From the NCBI RefSeq assembly GCF_013346935.1, contig NZ_JAAEEB010000005.1:48144-112143 (forward strand): a stretch of 64,000 bases of DNA. The letters run 5' to 3'. Below are positions 8,091 to 16,612 of the stretch, one piece after another. This stretch comes from Lactobacillus melliventris (GTDB lineage Bacteria; Bacillota; Bacilli; Lactobacillales; Lactobacillaceae). The position numbers and the translations under genes are program-made. The number at the start of each line of letters is the position of its first letter. Within the stretch, counting starts at the first letter, position 1. The notes under the pieces were generated by a model. It saw only the letters and a program-made list of their open reading frames with translations, was not told the origin of the DNA and made no database searches.

Positions 8091-10040
8091 ATGAATAAAA
8101 ATTTTGCTGTTCGCGGCGGTAGTGGCGATATTATTGAACCTAATGTTGCCGCTCGTCCACAGGACAACCTTTACTTGGCTATTAATTCTGAGTGGATTAA
8201 AAATACTAAAATTCCTGAAGACCGTTCACGGATGGCTTCATTTGACGGCATCGATGTAGATGTTGAAAAGCATTTAATGCAGGATTTTGCCGATTTTGCA
8301 TCTGGTAAAAAAGAAATTCCTGATGTTCCTAACTTAGGTGAAGCAGTTAAGCTCTATAAATTAGCAGGCGATTTTGACAAGCGTAATAGAGAAGGTGCTG
8401 ATCCGATTAAGGACGATTTAGCTATTCTTGACGGCATTAAGGACTTTTCTGACTACAACTTAAATGCGCCTGACTTAGCAACTTTTACCATGCTCCCATT
8501 TAGCCTTAGCGTTGAACCTGACATGAAGAATACTAAAGTTAATGCTTTGTATTTTGCCGGTCCTGGAACTTTCTTGCCTGACACTACAACTTATCAAACG
8601 CCTGATGCACCTCAATTGTTAGATACTTTGCAAAAGCAGTCAGTTAAGCTTTTAACCATGGCTGGTATTGCTCAAGCTCAAGCAGAAAAATATGCAGCAG
8701 ATGCTATTAAGTTTGATGCTAAGCTATCTAAGATCGTTAAGTCTACAGAGGAGTGGGCAGATTATCCTGCTACTTACAATCCAATGAAGATTGAGGACTT
8801 TGAAGCTAAGTTTGATAAATTCAAGATTGCTTACTACTTGAAAGAAGCAATTGGCGAAGAACCAGAACGAATTATTGTTGAAGAACCACGCTACTTGGAT
8901 CACATTAACGAAATTATCAATGAAGAAAACTTTGCTGAAATCAAGGGCTGGATGATTGTTACCTTTATTAACGCGGCTGCTGATTCCTTGTCACAAGACT
9001 TCAGAGAAGCAGCGTTCCCATTTAGCCAGGCTTTATATGGCCAGCCTAAGTTGTCTAGTGGTGAAAAGCAAGCTTACCACATTGCCAACGGCGCCTTTAG
9101 TGAAGTAGTCGGCGTTTATTACGGTCAGACTTATTTTGGCGAAGATGCTAAAAAAGACGTTGAGGACATGATTCATCGTATGCTTGACGTTTATAAGGAA
9201 CGCCTGCAAAATAATGACTGGCTTTCTGAACAAACTAAAAAGCGGGCGATTGTTAAGCTTGATGCTTTGGTCTTGAAAATTGGTTATCCGGATAAAATCG
9301 AGGAGATTTATAATCGTTTAAAGGTTATCCCTGCAAGTCAAGGTGGCAGCCTTTATGCAAATGAACGTGCATTTACTATTGCAGAACAAAAGTACAACAT
9401 TGAGCAACTGCACAAGGAAGTTGACCGGACAGTATGGGCAATGCCTGGTAATTTAGTTAACGCCTGCTATGATCCGCAAAGAAATGATCTGACTTTCCCT
9501 GCAGCCATTTTGCAAAAGCCATTCTATGACTTGAAGCAAGACAGAGCAGCTAACTTTGGTGGTATTGGTTCCGTAATCGCTCATGAAGTTTCTCATGCGT
9601 TTGACAACAATGGTGCACAATTTGATGAATTGGGCAACATGACTAATTGGTGGACTGATGAGGATTATGCCGAATTCAAGAAGCGGACACAAGCTGAAAT
9701 TGATTTGTTTGATGGCATCGAATATGGTCCGGTTAAACTTAATGGTAAGCAAATAGTTTCAGAAAATATTGCTGACCAAGGTGGTTTAACTGCTGCTGTT
9801 GAAGCCGCAAAAAATGAAAATGATGACTTAAAGAAATTATTTGAAAACTTTGCACGCATTTGGGCTAATAAGCAACTGACTGAATCAATTAAGAGTCAAA
9901 CCGCTGTTGACGTTCATGCACCTGGTCCATTACGTGCCAACGTTCAAAGCCAATGTCAAGATGACTTTTACAAAGCCTTTGATGTTAAGCCTGAAGATGG
10001 CATGTGGCTCGACCCAGACAAGCGGGTACATATTTGGTAA
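8091..10040 (+). CDS. pepO: Neutral endopeptidase O (M13 family)
   Basis: A 649-residue zinc metallopeptidase of the neprilysin family, cytoplasmic in lactic acid bacteria (no signal peptide), which cleaves casein-derived oligopeptides. The zinc and catalytic motif HEVSHAFD lies near residue 498 and the third-ligand motif ENIADQGG near residue 556. The C-terminal APGPLRANVQ is the conserved substrate-binding segment. Length is typical (about 630-650). AGGGAGGA precedes the ATG. It is monocistronic with a near-perfect terminator downstream. Codon use is strongly biased toward preferred lactobacillus codons, which suggests good expression. Confidence 0.95.
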   Translation: MNKNFAVRGGSGDIIEPNVAARPQDNLYLAINSEWIKNTKIPEDRSRMASFDGIDVDVEKHLMQDFADFASGKKEIPDVPNLGEAVKLYKLAGDFDKRNREGADPIKDDLAILDGIKDFSDYNLNAPDLATFTMLPFSLSVEPDMKNTKVNALYFAGPGTFLPDTTTYQTPDAPQLLDTLQKQSVKLLTMAGIAQAQAEKYAADAIKFDAKLSKIVKSTEEWADYPATYNPMKIEDFEAKFDKFKIAYYLKEAIGEEPERIIVEEPRYLDHINEIINEENFAEIKGWMIVTFINAAADSLSQDFREAAFPFSQALYGQPKLSSGEKQAYHIANGAFSEVVGVYYGQTYFGEDAKKDVEDMIHRMLDVYKERLQNNDWLSEQTKKRAIVKLDALVLKIGYPDKIEEIYNRLKVIPASQGGSLYANERAFTIAEQKYNIEQLHKEVDRTVWAMPGNLVNACYDPQRNDLTFPAAILQKPFYDLKQDRAANFGGIGSVIAHEVSHAFDNNGAQFDELGNMTNWWTDEDYAEFKKRTQAEIDLFDGIEYGPVKLNGKQIVSENIADQGGLTAAVEAAKNENDDLKKLFENFARIWANKQLTESIKSQTAVDVHAPGPLRANVQSQCQDDFYKAFDVKPEDGMWLDPDKRVHIW

Positions 10041-10056
10041 TTATTAGTAGTAAATC

Positions 10057-10097
10057 AAAAAGCCATTGTTCTAATCATTTAGAACAATGGCTTTTTT
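10057..10097 (+). terminator. Terminator of pepO
   Basis: Perfect long inverted repeat AAAAGCCATTGTTCTAA / TTAGAACAATGGCTTTT with a 4-nt loop and a T-run. Confidence 0.95.
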
Positions 10098-10147
10098 GTA
10101 AAGGTAAATAATAATTTTACTTATTTTAAAAAAGGATTAAAGATATA

Positions 10148-10175
10148 TTGAAACACATTTTATATTTACTATAAT
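10148..10175 (+). promoter_or_regulatory. Strong promoter giving an apparently leaderless mRNA
   Basis: TTGAAA (10148-10153), a 16-bp spacer and TATAAT (10170-10175). The only plausible start codon of the downstream gene is at 10185, just 9 nt after the -10 box, and no Shine-Dalgarno sequence fits between them. Confidence 0.65.
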
Positions 10176-10184
10176 GTAGTTACC

Positions 10185-11432
10185 ATGAAGAATTTCAATC
10201 AAAACGCTGTATCAGCACGTACATCAGAAACAAATCGGATAATAAAAATTTTTCATTTAGCACAAACTGTGGGACAAATATTGATCTTACTAATTTGCGC
10301 TACTCTGAGTTTTGTTAATAGAAATCTTTTTAATCAAAACCAAAGGCTTGCCATTCCACTCTCTCTTATTTTTGTTTGTTTACAATTTTCTTTATTGCAA
10401 ACTGAAAGTGCACAGCCGAAAAGATGGCAATTGATTAACCATTACATTGAAACTATAGCAATTTGTTACACTTTGCCAATTAGTTTGTCTTTGCTAACAA
10501 AATTACTGAATTACTATCATTTGATCAATGGCACTTTCTGGATGCTTTTGGTTACTTTTTATTCCCTTATCATGTATATTCCAATGGCTAAATTAGCTTT
10601 AAGTCGGGTGAACAATAATTGGGGCAGGATTTTGCTATTGATGTTTGTTGTCTATGACGTCCGGGTTGTAAGCAAGATTGCCGGAACTTTACGGTACAAC
10701 AAGGTATTGCACCAGATAAATAATTCGGGTTTGTCTGGAATTCCTGTTTTAATCATCATTACTGTTTTGGTAATGACCAGTTGGAAAATACAAAAACCAC
10801 ACTTTCTATATAGTCGGAATGACTCAATTCTGTTTTCCAGCTTAATAACTTTGCTTTTAGCGGGAGTTTTACTTTTAATTGCTTTATCCCCTTTAGCCAA
10901 AGTTGATAACATTGCCGATACTTTGAGTTACTATTTTGATCAAATTAATCTTGGTATTATCGGGTCAGCTATACGAACAGGGATTGCTGAAGAATGGCTA
11001 ATGCGTTTTTTAGTTATTGCTCTTCTTGCACAAATTTTTCAAAGCAGTAAGTATCGTATATACTTAATTGTGTTATTTGATGGTCTACTTTTTGGGTTTT
11101 GGCATATCACCAACATTGCCTATCAAACGCCATTAACTACTTTGCGCCAAATGTTTGAGGTAAGTGGCGCGGGGTTGGTACTTGCTGCTATTTACCTTTA
11201 CACACATTCGCTACTGTTAATTATGACCTATCATGGCTTATATGATTTTATTCTATTTCTTCAGGCTGGTATCGGCGAATATGGCAATCCAGTTAAATCT
11301 GCAGAGCAACCTACTATGATGGACTGGCAGGGAACCATTTTGAGAGTTACTATTTATGCAGTTATCGCCTTAGTTATTATTTGGACTAAAAGGAGACAAA
11401 AAGTAATCGAACAAAATCTGGCTCAAATCTAA
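10185..11432 (+). CDS. CPBP-family intramembrane metalloprotease
   Basis: A 415-residue membrane protein with about 10 hydrophobic helices. The C-terminal third carries the Abi/CPBP (CAAX-protease-like) motifs: EEWLMR (EExxxR) near residue 268 and FGFWHITN (FxxxH) near residue 305, followed by a third motif around the late histidines in IMTYHGLYD. In lactobacilli such proteins have been linked to bacteriocin self-immunity and to membrane-protein processing, but no bacteriocin gene is seen here. The first in-frame ATG is used. It lies only 9 nt after a consensus -10 and has no ribosome binding site, so translation may be leaderless. No partner gene is adjacent. Confidence 0.8.
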   Translation: MKNFNQNAVSARTSETNRIIKIFHLAQTVGQILILLICATLSFVNRNLFNQNQRLAIPLSLIFVCLQFSLLQTESAQPKRWQLINHYIETIAICYTLPISLSLLTKLLNYYHLINGTFWMLLVTFYSLIMYIPMAKLALSRVNNNWGRILLLMFVVYDVRVVSKIAGTLRYNKVLHQINNSGLSGIPVLIIITVLVMTSWKIQKPHFLYSRNDSILFSSLITLLLAGVLLLIALSPLAKVDNIADTLSYYFDQINLGIIGSAIRTGIAEEWLMRFLVIALLAQIFQSSKYRIYLIVLFDGLLFGFWHITNIAYQTPLTTLRQMFEVSGAGLVLAAIYLYTHSLLLIMTYHGLYDFILFLQAGIGEYGNPVKSAEQPTMMDWQGTILRVTIYAVIALVIIWTKRRQKVIEQNLAQI

Positions 11433-11575
11433 TATTTTAAATAGCATATGATGACTAATTGATATGTTGTGTAAAAATAATTTTGCTTACCAGTTTAAGG
11501 CAAGAAGATTCTATAAAAAGATAATTAGTCTTTGATCTGAATTATTCCTAATCTCTTTACATAATAAAAAGACTA

Positions 11576-11614
11576 AAAATAGCACCTGTAAAATTAATTC
11601 ACAGGTGCTATTTT
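11576..11614. terminator. Bidirectional terminator between CPBP gene and kup
   Basis: Perfect 14-bp inverted repeat (11576-11589 with 11601-11614) with A-run and T-run at its ends, serving both convergent genes. Confidence 0.9.
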
Positions 11615-11617
11615 ATA

Positions 11618-13648
11618 TTATTCAGTTTCTTTTTTCTTTAAGTTGGAATAGTCGCGTGGTGCAACCCGCTTAATGTGCAAGTTGTGTCTTGGCTTGCCTA
11701 AAATCAAAGGCACTTGCTCGACCACCGTGTCAGTGTATTCCAAGCCAAACCAGGAAGCAGGATTGGAAGACAGGTTTTGTAACCATACCCGCGCTTTTAA
11801 CATTACTTTTTCAAAGCCCTTTAGTCTGGTCAAAGGACTGACAACCTCATTAACGATTACAAATGAGAAGTCGCCGACTTTACGACCTGGGGTAGTAGTG
11901 TATTCTTGCGGTTGAGCCTCAATGGTGCCGTCTTTAATCAAGTCGTGAACAATTTGGCGCAGGTAAACGTTGACACTGGTTTGTTTCTTAAAACCGAGAT
12001 ACAGCTGCACGTTAATGACATTTTTAGTGCCAAAAGTATTAACGGCGTATCTGGCTGTAAACGGTTCGTTGGTAATGTTGACTGTGACAAACCAGTAAGC
12101 CTGAGCACGTTTAGGACGTTTATCCAAGATGGAGTACATGATTTCCCGTTTAATAAACTTGTTGTATTTAACCTTAGCCATGTAGACCAGGTTAGTCGCA
12201 TAAGTAGGGTAATCATCATCATGACTTAGGTCCGTTAACATATCAGTGTATTCATCTAAACGTACGTAGGAATGAGCACCTTCGTGCTTGTCGCGGACTT
12301 TATTGCCGAAGTACCAAATGAACATGATAACGCCAATGAAACCGGCAATTAGGACGGTGACATAACCGCCATGCATGAATTTAGTTAGACTGGAAATTAA
12401 GAACATGCCTTCGATAAAGCCAAAAGCAAGTAAAAAGCATAGGCGCAATATCAACGGGTGGTGTTTTGAACCCAAGTACTCAAACAAAAGCAGGGTAGTC
12501 ATCAACATTGTGACCGTGATTGACAGACCGTAGGCTGCTTCCATGTGTTCTGAAGTCCGGAAGAAAATGACGATTGCAATAGTAGCAACGCAAATCATTT
12601 TGTTAACGGAAGGAATATAAATTTGCCCATGCTTGGTAGTAGGGTAATTAATATTCATTCGTGGTAAGAATTTCAGGCCACTTGCTTCGGATACCAGTGT
12701 AAATGAACCGGTGATTAAAGCCTGAGAAGCGATAATGGCAGCAATTGTGGCTAAGATGATGGCGAACAAGCGCAAATTAGTTGGCACAGCCTCAAAGAAA
12801 GGATTGAGTTCACCACCATTAGTCTGGTAGTGCGGGTTTTGCAGTATCCATACTCCTTGTCCTAAATAATTAAGTGACAGACAAAGAAAGACGTAGGGCC
12901 ATGATCCCCGAATGTTACCTTTACCAACATGACCAACATCAGAATACAGCGCCTCGGCACCAGTGGTAGCCAGGAAGATTGATCCCAAAATGAAAATACC
13001 GGCTTTATTAGACGGGCTGAAGAGAACTTTAACAGCCCAAACCGGATTCAGTGCTTCCAGAATTGACCAGTCGTTAGCCATATTATAGATACCGATCAAA
13101 CCTAAAAAGGTAAACCAGACAAACATAATCGGGCCAAAGGCTTTACCAATACTGCTGGTGCCCAGCATTTGAATTGAAAATAGTACCAGCAGGATGGCGA
13201 TCGTAATAATAATGACGGCATTCTGGTTAGGAACGGGAACGTGGGAACCAAAGTGCATGTTCTTTAGTCCTTCGATTGAGGTTGTAACGGTCACGGCCGG
13301 CGTCAATGTTCCGTCGGCTAATAACGCTGCCCCGCCAATCAATGCTGGCATCACCAGCCACTTGGCTCTTTTGCGTACTAAAGCGTATAAAGCGAAAATA
13401 CCACCTTCACCACGGTTAGTAGCCTTAAGCGCAATCATAACGTACTTAACAGTAGTTAACAGCGTGACTGTCCAGAAAATCAGCGAGATTGAACCTAAGA
13501 TCAGTTCCCGATCAACGTTGGCAATACCACCATTACCCGTAACGATTGACTTCATTACATAGAGCGGACTAGTACCGATATCGCCGTAAACGATACCGAT
13601 GGTAATTAACAAACCGGCAGCTGAAATCCGCTTCTTCTTTTTATCCAT
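11618..13648 (-). CDS. kup: Kup-type potassium uptake protein
   Basis: A 676-residue K+/H+ symporter of the KUP/HAK/KT family. The N-terminal signature GIVYGDIGTSPLYV lies in TM1. About 12 membrane segments occupy the first 430 residues, followed by a soluble C-terminal domain. The motif RGEGGIFALYALVRK and the GAEALYSDVGH segment are family-specific. Lactobacilli use Kup for potassium homeostasis and pH adaptation, and some lactic acid bacterial Kup proteins are controlled by c-di-AMP. GGGAG lies upstream but about 14 nt from the ATG. A terminator for the preceding gene (13697-13722) lies in the leader, so kup probably has its own promoter there. Confidence 0.94.
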   Translation of the reverse strand: MDKKKKRISAAGLLITIGIVYGDIGTSPLYVMKSIVTGNGGIANVDRELILGSISLIFWTVTLLTTVKYVMIALKATNRGEGGIFALYALVRKRAKWLVMPALIGGAALLADGTLTPAVTVTTSIEGLKNMHFGSHVPVPNQNAVIIITIAILLVLFSIQMLGTSSIGKAFGPIMFVWFTFLGLIGIYNMANDWSILEALNPVWAVKVLFSPSNKAGIFILGSIFLATTGAEALYSDVGHVGKGNIRGSWPYVFLCLSLNYLGQGVWILQNPHYQTNGGELNPFFEAVPTNLRLFAIILATIAAIIASQALITGSFTLVSEASGLKFLPRMNINYPTTKHGQIYIPSVNKMICVATIAIVIFFRTSEHMEAAYGLSITVTMLMTTLLLFEYLGSKHHPLILRLCFLLAFGFIEGMFLISSLTKFMHGGYVTVLIAGFIGVIMFIWYFGNKVRDKHEGAHSYVRLDEYTDMLTDLSHDDDYPTYATNLVYMAKVKYNKFIKREIMYSILDKRPKRAQAYWFVTVNITNEPFTARYAVNTFGTKNVINVQLYLGFKKQTSVNVYLRQIVHDLIKDGTIEAQPQEYTTTPGRKVGDFSFVIVNEVVSPLTRLKGFEKVMLKARVWLQNLSSNPASWFGLEYTDTVVEQVPLILGKPRHNLHIKRVAPRDYSNLKKKETE

Positions 13649-13696
13649 AGTAAATATGTACTCCCATAGACAAGATTGAACTATTCATTTTTTAAG

Positions 13697-13722
13697 TAAA
13701 AAAGAATGTCACTGTGGCATTC
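13697..13722 (-). terminator. Probable terminator upstream of kup
   Basis: On the minus strand GAATG pairs with CATTC (with imperfect inner pairing) and is followed by six Ts. It ends the transcript of the hypothetical gene at 13771-14229. Confidence 0.6.
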
Positions 13723-13770
13723 TCATTCAAGTATCTATTTTGTTCTTTTTTTTGCTTTAGTACAAGTAAA

Positions 13771-14229
13771 TTATGATAAAGAAGCTGAAATTTTATTGCG
13801 ACGGTCTTCGTACCAGTTATCCCAATCCTTGTATGATGTCATTTTTTCTGCTTCAACACCATCTTTAGCCGCAATTTCATCAATTATATTTTGGAAATTT
13901 TGGGCATGATATTGTAATACATGCTTAACTAATTCTTTGCGGGTAAAGTGAATGTTGTTAAGAAGATAGTGATTAATATCCACCATGTTGGAATTAGTAT
14001 CGTATAAGTTCATGATTTCTAAGTCGCGTTGATTAAATTGTGCGATGTAGAAGTCAGCGAAGACTATAAGGTAGTCTGGCTGCTGCGCGAATTCTTTCTG
14101 CGGCATGGTAGCCCACTCAGCCTCAGGCATGACAACCTTAAGTTCCTTTTCTTTTCTAGCTTTTTCTTTATCCTTTTCTTGTTGTTTTTCGTTATCTTTC
14201 TCTTTGGTATTATTTTCTTTATCAGTCAA
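13771..14229 (-). CDS. Hypothetical protein with charged N-terminal tail
   Basis: A 152-residue protein. The first 35 residues are a Lys/Glu-rich, probably disordered or helical tail (ENNTKEKDNEKQQEKDKEKA), followed by a compact domain containing VFADFYIAQFNQRDLEIMNLYD and a final WYEDRRNKISASLS. The start is taken as the TTG at 14229 because AAAGGAG lies about 8 nt upstream; an in-frame ATG at 14271 has no ribosome binding site. No family is recognised. It sits directly upstream of kup on the same strand but is separated by a terminator-like hairpin. Confidence 0.68.
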   Translation of the reverse strand: MTDKENNTKEKDNEKQQEKDKEKARKEKELKVVMPEAEWATMPQKEFAQQPDYLIVFADFYIAQFNQRDLEIMNLYDTNSNMVDINHYLLNNIHFTRKELVKHVLQYHAQNFQNIIDEIAAKDGVEAEKMTSYKDWDNWYEDRRNKISASLS

Positions 14230-14413
14230 AGCAGACACTCCTTTAATAAAAATAGGAAACGTGAAAGTCAATAGTCATTTTACAGAGTTTAGACTATAAA
14301 AGCAACTATTGGAGCAATTTACCCTTTACATAATAGTAGTTTTTCTCAATTTTAATAAAATTATAGCATTTTTGCCTACGCACAAAAAATTGCTGCTAGT
14401 TAAAACTTTGACA

Positions 14414-14460
14414 GCAAAAATCGTCTTAAATTGCAGCTTAGCAGTTCAAGGCGATTTTGC
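14414..14460 (-). terminator. Terminator of the TPR-like membrane protein gene
   Basis: Thirteen- to fourteen-bp stem (GCAAAAATCGTCTT with AAGGCGATTTTGC, one G-U pair) ending in TTTTT on the minus strand. Confidence 0.75.
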
Positions 14461-14492
14461 TTAATTCTAATTCAGAGATCTAAAAATCGTGA

Positions 14493-15356
14493 TTATGGTC
14501 TCAGATAATCTTGGATGTCTTTTCTGGTAATCTTGCTTGGTTTAGTTCTGCCGGATTTTCTGTAAAGGTCGATTAGGTCTTGTGGACTCCAAGAGGTTGC
14601 GTCATAACCAAACTTAGCTACCCGCTTACGCAATTGCGCAATCTGCTTCTTAGAAACGGTCTTGCCGTTTACTTTATGGTTGCCCATTGCTCCTTCACCG
14701 GTCTTACCAGCATTGCCCGTGTCTGGTCCTTTACCGGAAATAGCTTTGTAGCTTTGAGCTGCGTTACCGTTTGTGCCGTCTTTAGCAGCCTTTTGGTTAT
14801 TCTTCAGTCCCTTTTCTGCTTCTTTCTTATATTGGCTGTAGTATTGTCCGTCGATATATGGCAGGTCTAGAACTTTTTGATACTCGTCAGCGGCTTTAAG
14901 GTATTGCTTATTCAGTTCGGCTTGGGATGCAGCAAGAAAGATAGGCCGAATTTCGTGCTCGTAATTATCCTGCACATCTTTAATGGTAGTTTTAAGACTT
15001 TTACCTTGTTTTACTAAAACGGAGTAGCCATTTTTGCTTTGAATTACATCTGCAGTTTTGCTTAAGGCATCATCATATTTACCCTTTTTGGTAGCCTTAA
15101 TTGCAGAAGCCATATTGTCCGATTGGTTTTTATAAGCTTTAGCCTGGTCAGTCTTCTTAATTCTGAAAGCTTTGGCAAATGCGGAGCTTGCTTCTGAGTA
15201 GTCTTTGTCAGCAACTGCATTTTTACCGGTAGTCATTGCACTGTTATAGGAAGCATTAACTTTATCACTGTTAGATTTTTGGGTGGCATAAAAAACGCCA
15301 CCACCAATAGCGATAATTACTACTGCCACAATCGTACCAATTGTCGTTTTTTTCAT
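14493..15356 (-). CDS. Membrane-anchored extracytoplasmic protein, TPR-like
   Basis: A 287-residue protein with one N-terminal membrane segment (TIGTIVAVVIIAIGGGVFYA) and no signal-peptidase or lipobox site, so it is probably anchored with its bulk outside the membrane. Two or three helical repeats of tetratricopeptide style follow: DKDYSEASSAFAKAFRI, KGKYDDALSKTADVI and NKQYLKAADEYQKVLDL. A Gly/Asn/Lys-rich linker (around 190-230) leads to a basic C-terminal domain with WSPQDLIDLYRKSG and a SAP- or LysM-like helical ending. It is basic and lysine-rich, compatible with wall binding. Function is unknown; a protein-protein or wall scaffold role is an inference from the repeats. Confidence 0.7.
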   Translation of the reverse strand: MKKTTIGTIVAVVIIAIGGGVFYATQKSNSDKVNASYNSAMTTGKNAVADKDYSEASSAFAKAFRIKKTDQAKAYKNQSDNMASAIKATKKGKYDDALSKTADVIQSKNGYSVLVKQGKSLKTTIKDVQDNYEHEIRPIFLAASQAELNKQYLKAADEYQKVLDLPYIDGQYYSQYKKEAEKGLKNNQKAAKDGTNGNAAQSYKAISGKGPDTGNAGKTGEGAMGNHKVNGKTVSKKQIAQLRKRVAKFGYDATSWSPQDLIDLYRKSGRTKPSKITRKDIQDYLRP

Positions 15357-15483
15357 AATAGGAACTTATCCTCCTTACTCATACTTAGTTTAATTATAGA
15401 TGGTTTAAGCAGATTTGACTACTTAATGGTGTTTTTTCACATGTTTTAGCCAAAAAATTACGACTAAAAAGTTACATTTTACG

Positions 15484-15521
15484 GCGCCAATTCGTTAGTA
15501 ATAGTGTAAGACAGCTGGCGC
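15484..15521 (+). promoter_or_regulatory. Inverted repeat upstream of the DUF1659/DUF2922 pair
   Basis: GCGCCA (15484-15489) and TGGCGC (15516-15521) form a 6-bp GC-rich stem about 50 nt before the first gene. It could be an operator or an RNA hairpin in the leader. Confidence 0.35.
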
Positions 15522-15571
15522 GCGGGTTGATTACAGCATTAAGATAAATTAAAAAAGGAAAGAAAGATACT

Positions 15572-15790
15572 ATGAATTTTGCATTATTAGATCAAGCAGT
15601 CCAATACACATTTTTAAACTCCAAGTATGGCAAACAAGGTGCTAAAACACGCAATTTGAAGAATGTTAAACGGGGCGTTGCAGCAGACAGTTTAGCTAAA
15701 GTCGGAAACGCACTAGCTCAATTGCAAGGCGATGAACTGGGAGCGGCAACCTTAATTCAAAAGCAGGGCATTTCATTAGCAAGAGATTAA
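15572..15790 (+). CDS. DUF1659-like small protein
   Basis: A 72-residue basic protein. The pattern of KTRNLKNVKRGVAADSLAKVGNALAQLQ fits the DUF1659 family, which in Firmicutes is nearly always paired with DUF2922, as here. No biochemical function is known. AAAGGAAAG precedes the ATG. It is followed 41 bp later by the DUF2922 gene, and both share the terminator at 16161, so they form a two-gene operon. Confidence 0.72.
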   Translation: MNFALLDQAVQYTFLNSKYGKQGAKTRNLKNVKRGVAADSLAKVGNALAQLQGDELGAATLIQKQGISLARD

Positions 15791-15831
15791 AACTAGTCAG
15801 CCAATAATTAAGTGGGATAGGAGTAGATAAT

Positions 15832-16080
15832 ATGGAAACTAAAACCAAGACGTTACAATTAGTATTTTTAAATGGTGCAGGCAAAAAGGTTAACTTGTCC
15901 TTGGCTAACGCTGCGGCTAACCTAACCGGAGCGGAAGTAAAAACGGCAATGACTACAATAGCAAATGCTGATGCATTTGAACAAGAAGGGGTGAGTCTAT
16001 ATCAAACTCCTCAATCTGCTGCATACGTTGAACGAACTGTTACTAGTTTGTTTGATAATACTGCGGATCAGTCTCTGTAA
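15832..16080 (+). CDS. DUF2922-like small protein
   Basis: An 82-residue protein. KTLQLVFLNGAGKKVNLSLA followed by LTGAEVKTAMTTIANADAF is typical of DUF2922, a small beta-plus-helix family of unknown function. It is the second gene of the pair with the DUF1659 gene. The context (next to an S-layer-type gene and two competence-regulator-like genes) is noted without a functional inference. Confidence 0.75.
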   Translation: METKTKTLQLVFLNGAGKKVNLSLANAAANLTGAEVKTAMTTIANADAFEQEGVSLYQTPQSAAYVERTVTSLFDNTADQSL

Positions 16081-16160
16081 TCTGCAGGTACTGAAACTGA
16101 TTAGCAAACTGATTGCTAAAGTCAGGCGGATTTTAAGACGAGAGTAAATATTAATAAAGG

Positions 16161-16198
16161 AAAGGGTTGCACTAAGATTGTTAAGTGCAGCCTTTTTT
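16161..16198 (+). terminator. Terminator of the DUF1659/DUF2922 operon
   Basis: Nine-bp stem (GGTTGCACT with AGTGCAGCC) and a six-T run. It lies within the 532-bp gene-free stretch 16081-16612. Confidence 0.85.
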
Positions 16199-16337
16199 AC
16201 TTTATAAAAAGTTTTTTTGTTATTATTTTGTAAAATTTACCGGCAAATAAAAAAGTTTTTTTAACTAAAATTAGCCAGAAAACCCGCAAAGCATTGTTGC
16301 ACAACGTTTTTATAAGAATAGCAACTTTACATATCTA

Positions 16338-16363
16338 TTTTACAGCTGTAAGCGTTTGTTACA
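16338..16363 (+). promoter_or_regulatory. TTAC/GTAA half-site cluster upstream of the S-layer promoter
   Basis: A perfect 12-bp palindrome TTACAGCTGTAA (16340-16351) overlaps a second inverted repeat TGTAA-N7-TTACA (16347-16363). Further single half-sites lie at about 16325 and 16371. The cluster sits about 30-50 bp upstream of the -35 box. Reads as a possible activator or repressor site; it also partly resembles a catabolite-repression (cre) left half (TGTAAGCG). Confidence 0.45.
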
Positions 16364-16388
16364 AAAGTGTGTAAAATAATTGGATGCC

Positions 16389-16417
16389 TTGCAATTTAAG
16401 CAAAAGGTTAGTACAAT
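16389..16417 (+). promoter_or_regulatory. Promoter of the S-layer-type gene
   Basis: TTGCAA (16389-16394), a 17-bp spacer and TACAAT (16412-16417). Transcription would begin around 16424, giving a leader of about 190 nt. Confidence 0.7.
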
Positions 16418-16423
16418 ATGAAA

Positions 16424-16612
16424 TGTGGTAAGTAATAACTATGCTTCAGGTTCGATAGCCTGTACGCATGCGCGTTCTTCAGCTTGAAGGCTACCTCATA
16501 AGAGTTATAAACTTATGATTTCAGCTCGAAGGGTGTTGTAACAATGTAGGCTCATAACGACTGAACCTATAGTCTATTACTATTTTGTATATACACAAGG
16601 AGGAAAGACCAC
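16424..16612 (+). promoter_or_regulatory. Long structured 5' leader of the S-layer-type mRNA
   Basis: About 190 nt without coding content. GGTTC and AGCCT near 16450-16462 can pair with AGGCT and GAACC near 16549-16567, closing the leader. Inside are a CGCATGCG palindrome, two copies of a TTCAGCT-T/C-GAAGG element (about 16480 and 16521), and a CATAAG/CTTATG hairpin (about 16496-16516). Stable long leaders are known for lactobacillus S-layer mRNAs and are linked with long message half-life. It ends in AAGGAGG before the ATG. Confidence 0.6.

Noticed and set aside
13649..13770. Possible c-di-AMP riboswitch before kup
   Set aside because: The interval is too short and contains a terminator hairpin instead; no ydaO-type conserved core is seen.
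16521..16545. GAAGGGTG-like element in the S-layer leader, considered as a T-box
   Set aside because: The conserved T-box sequence AGGGTGG-ACCGCG and a terminator/antiterminator pair are absent.
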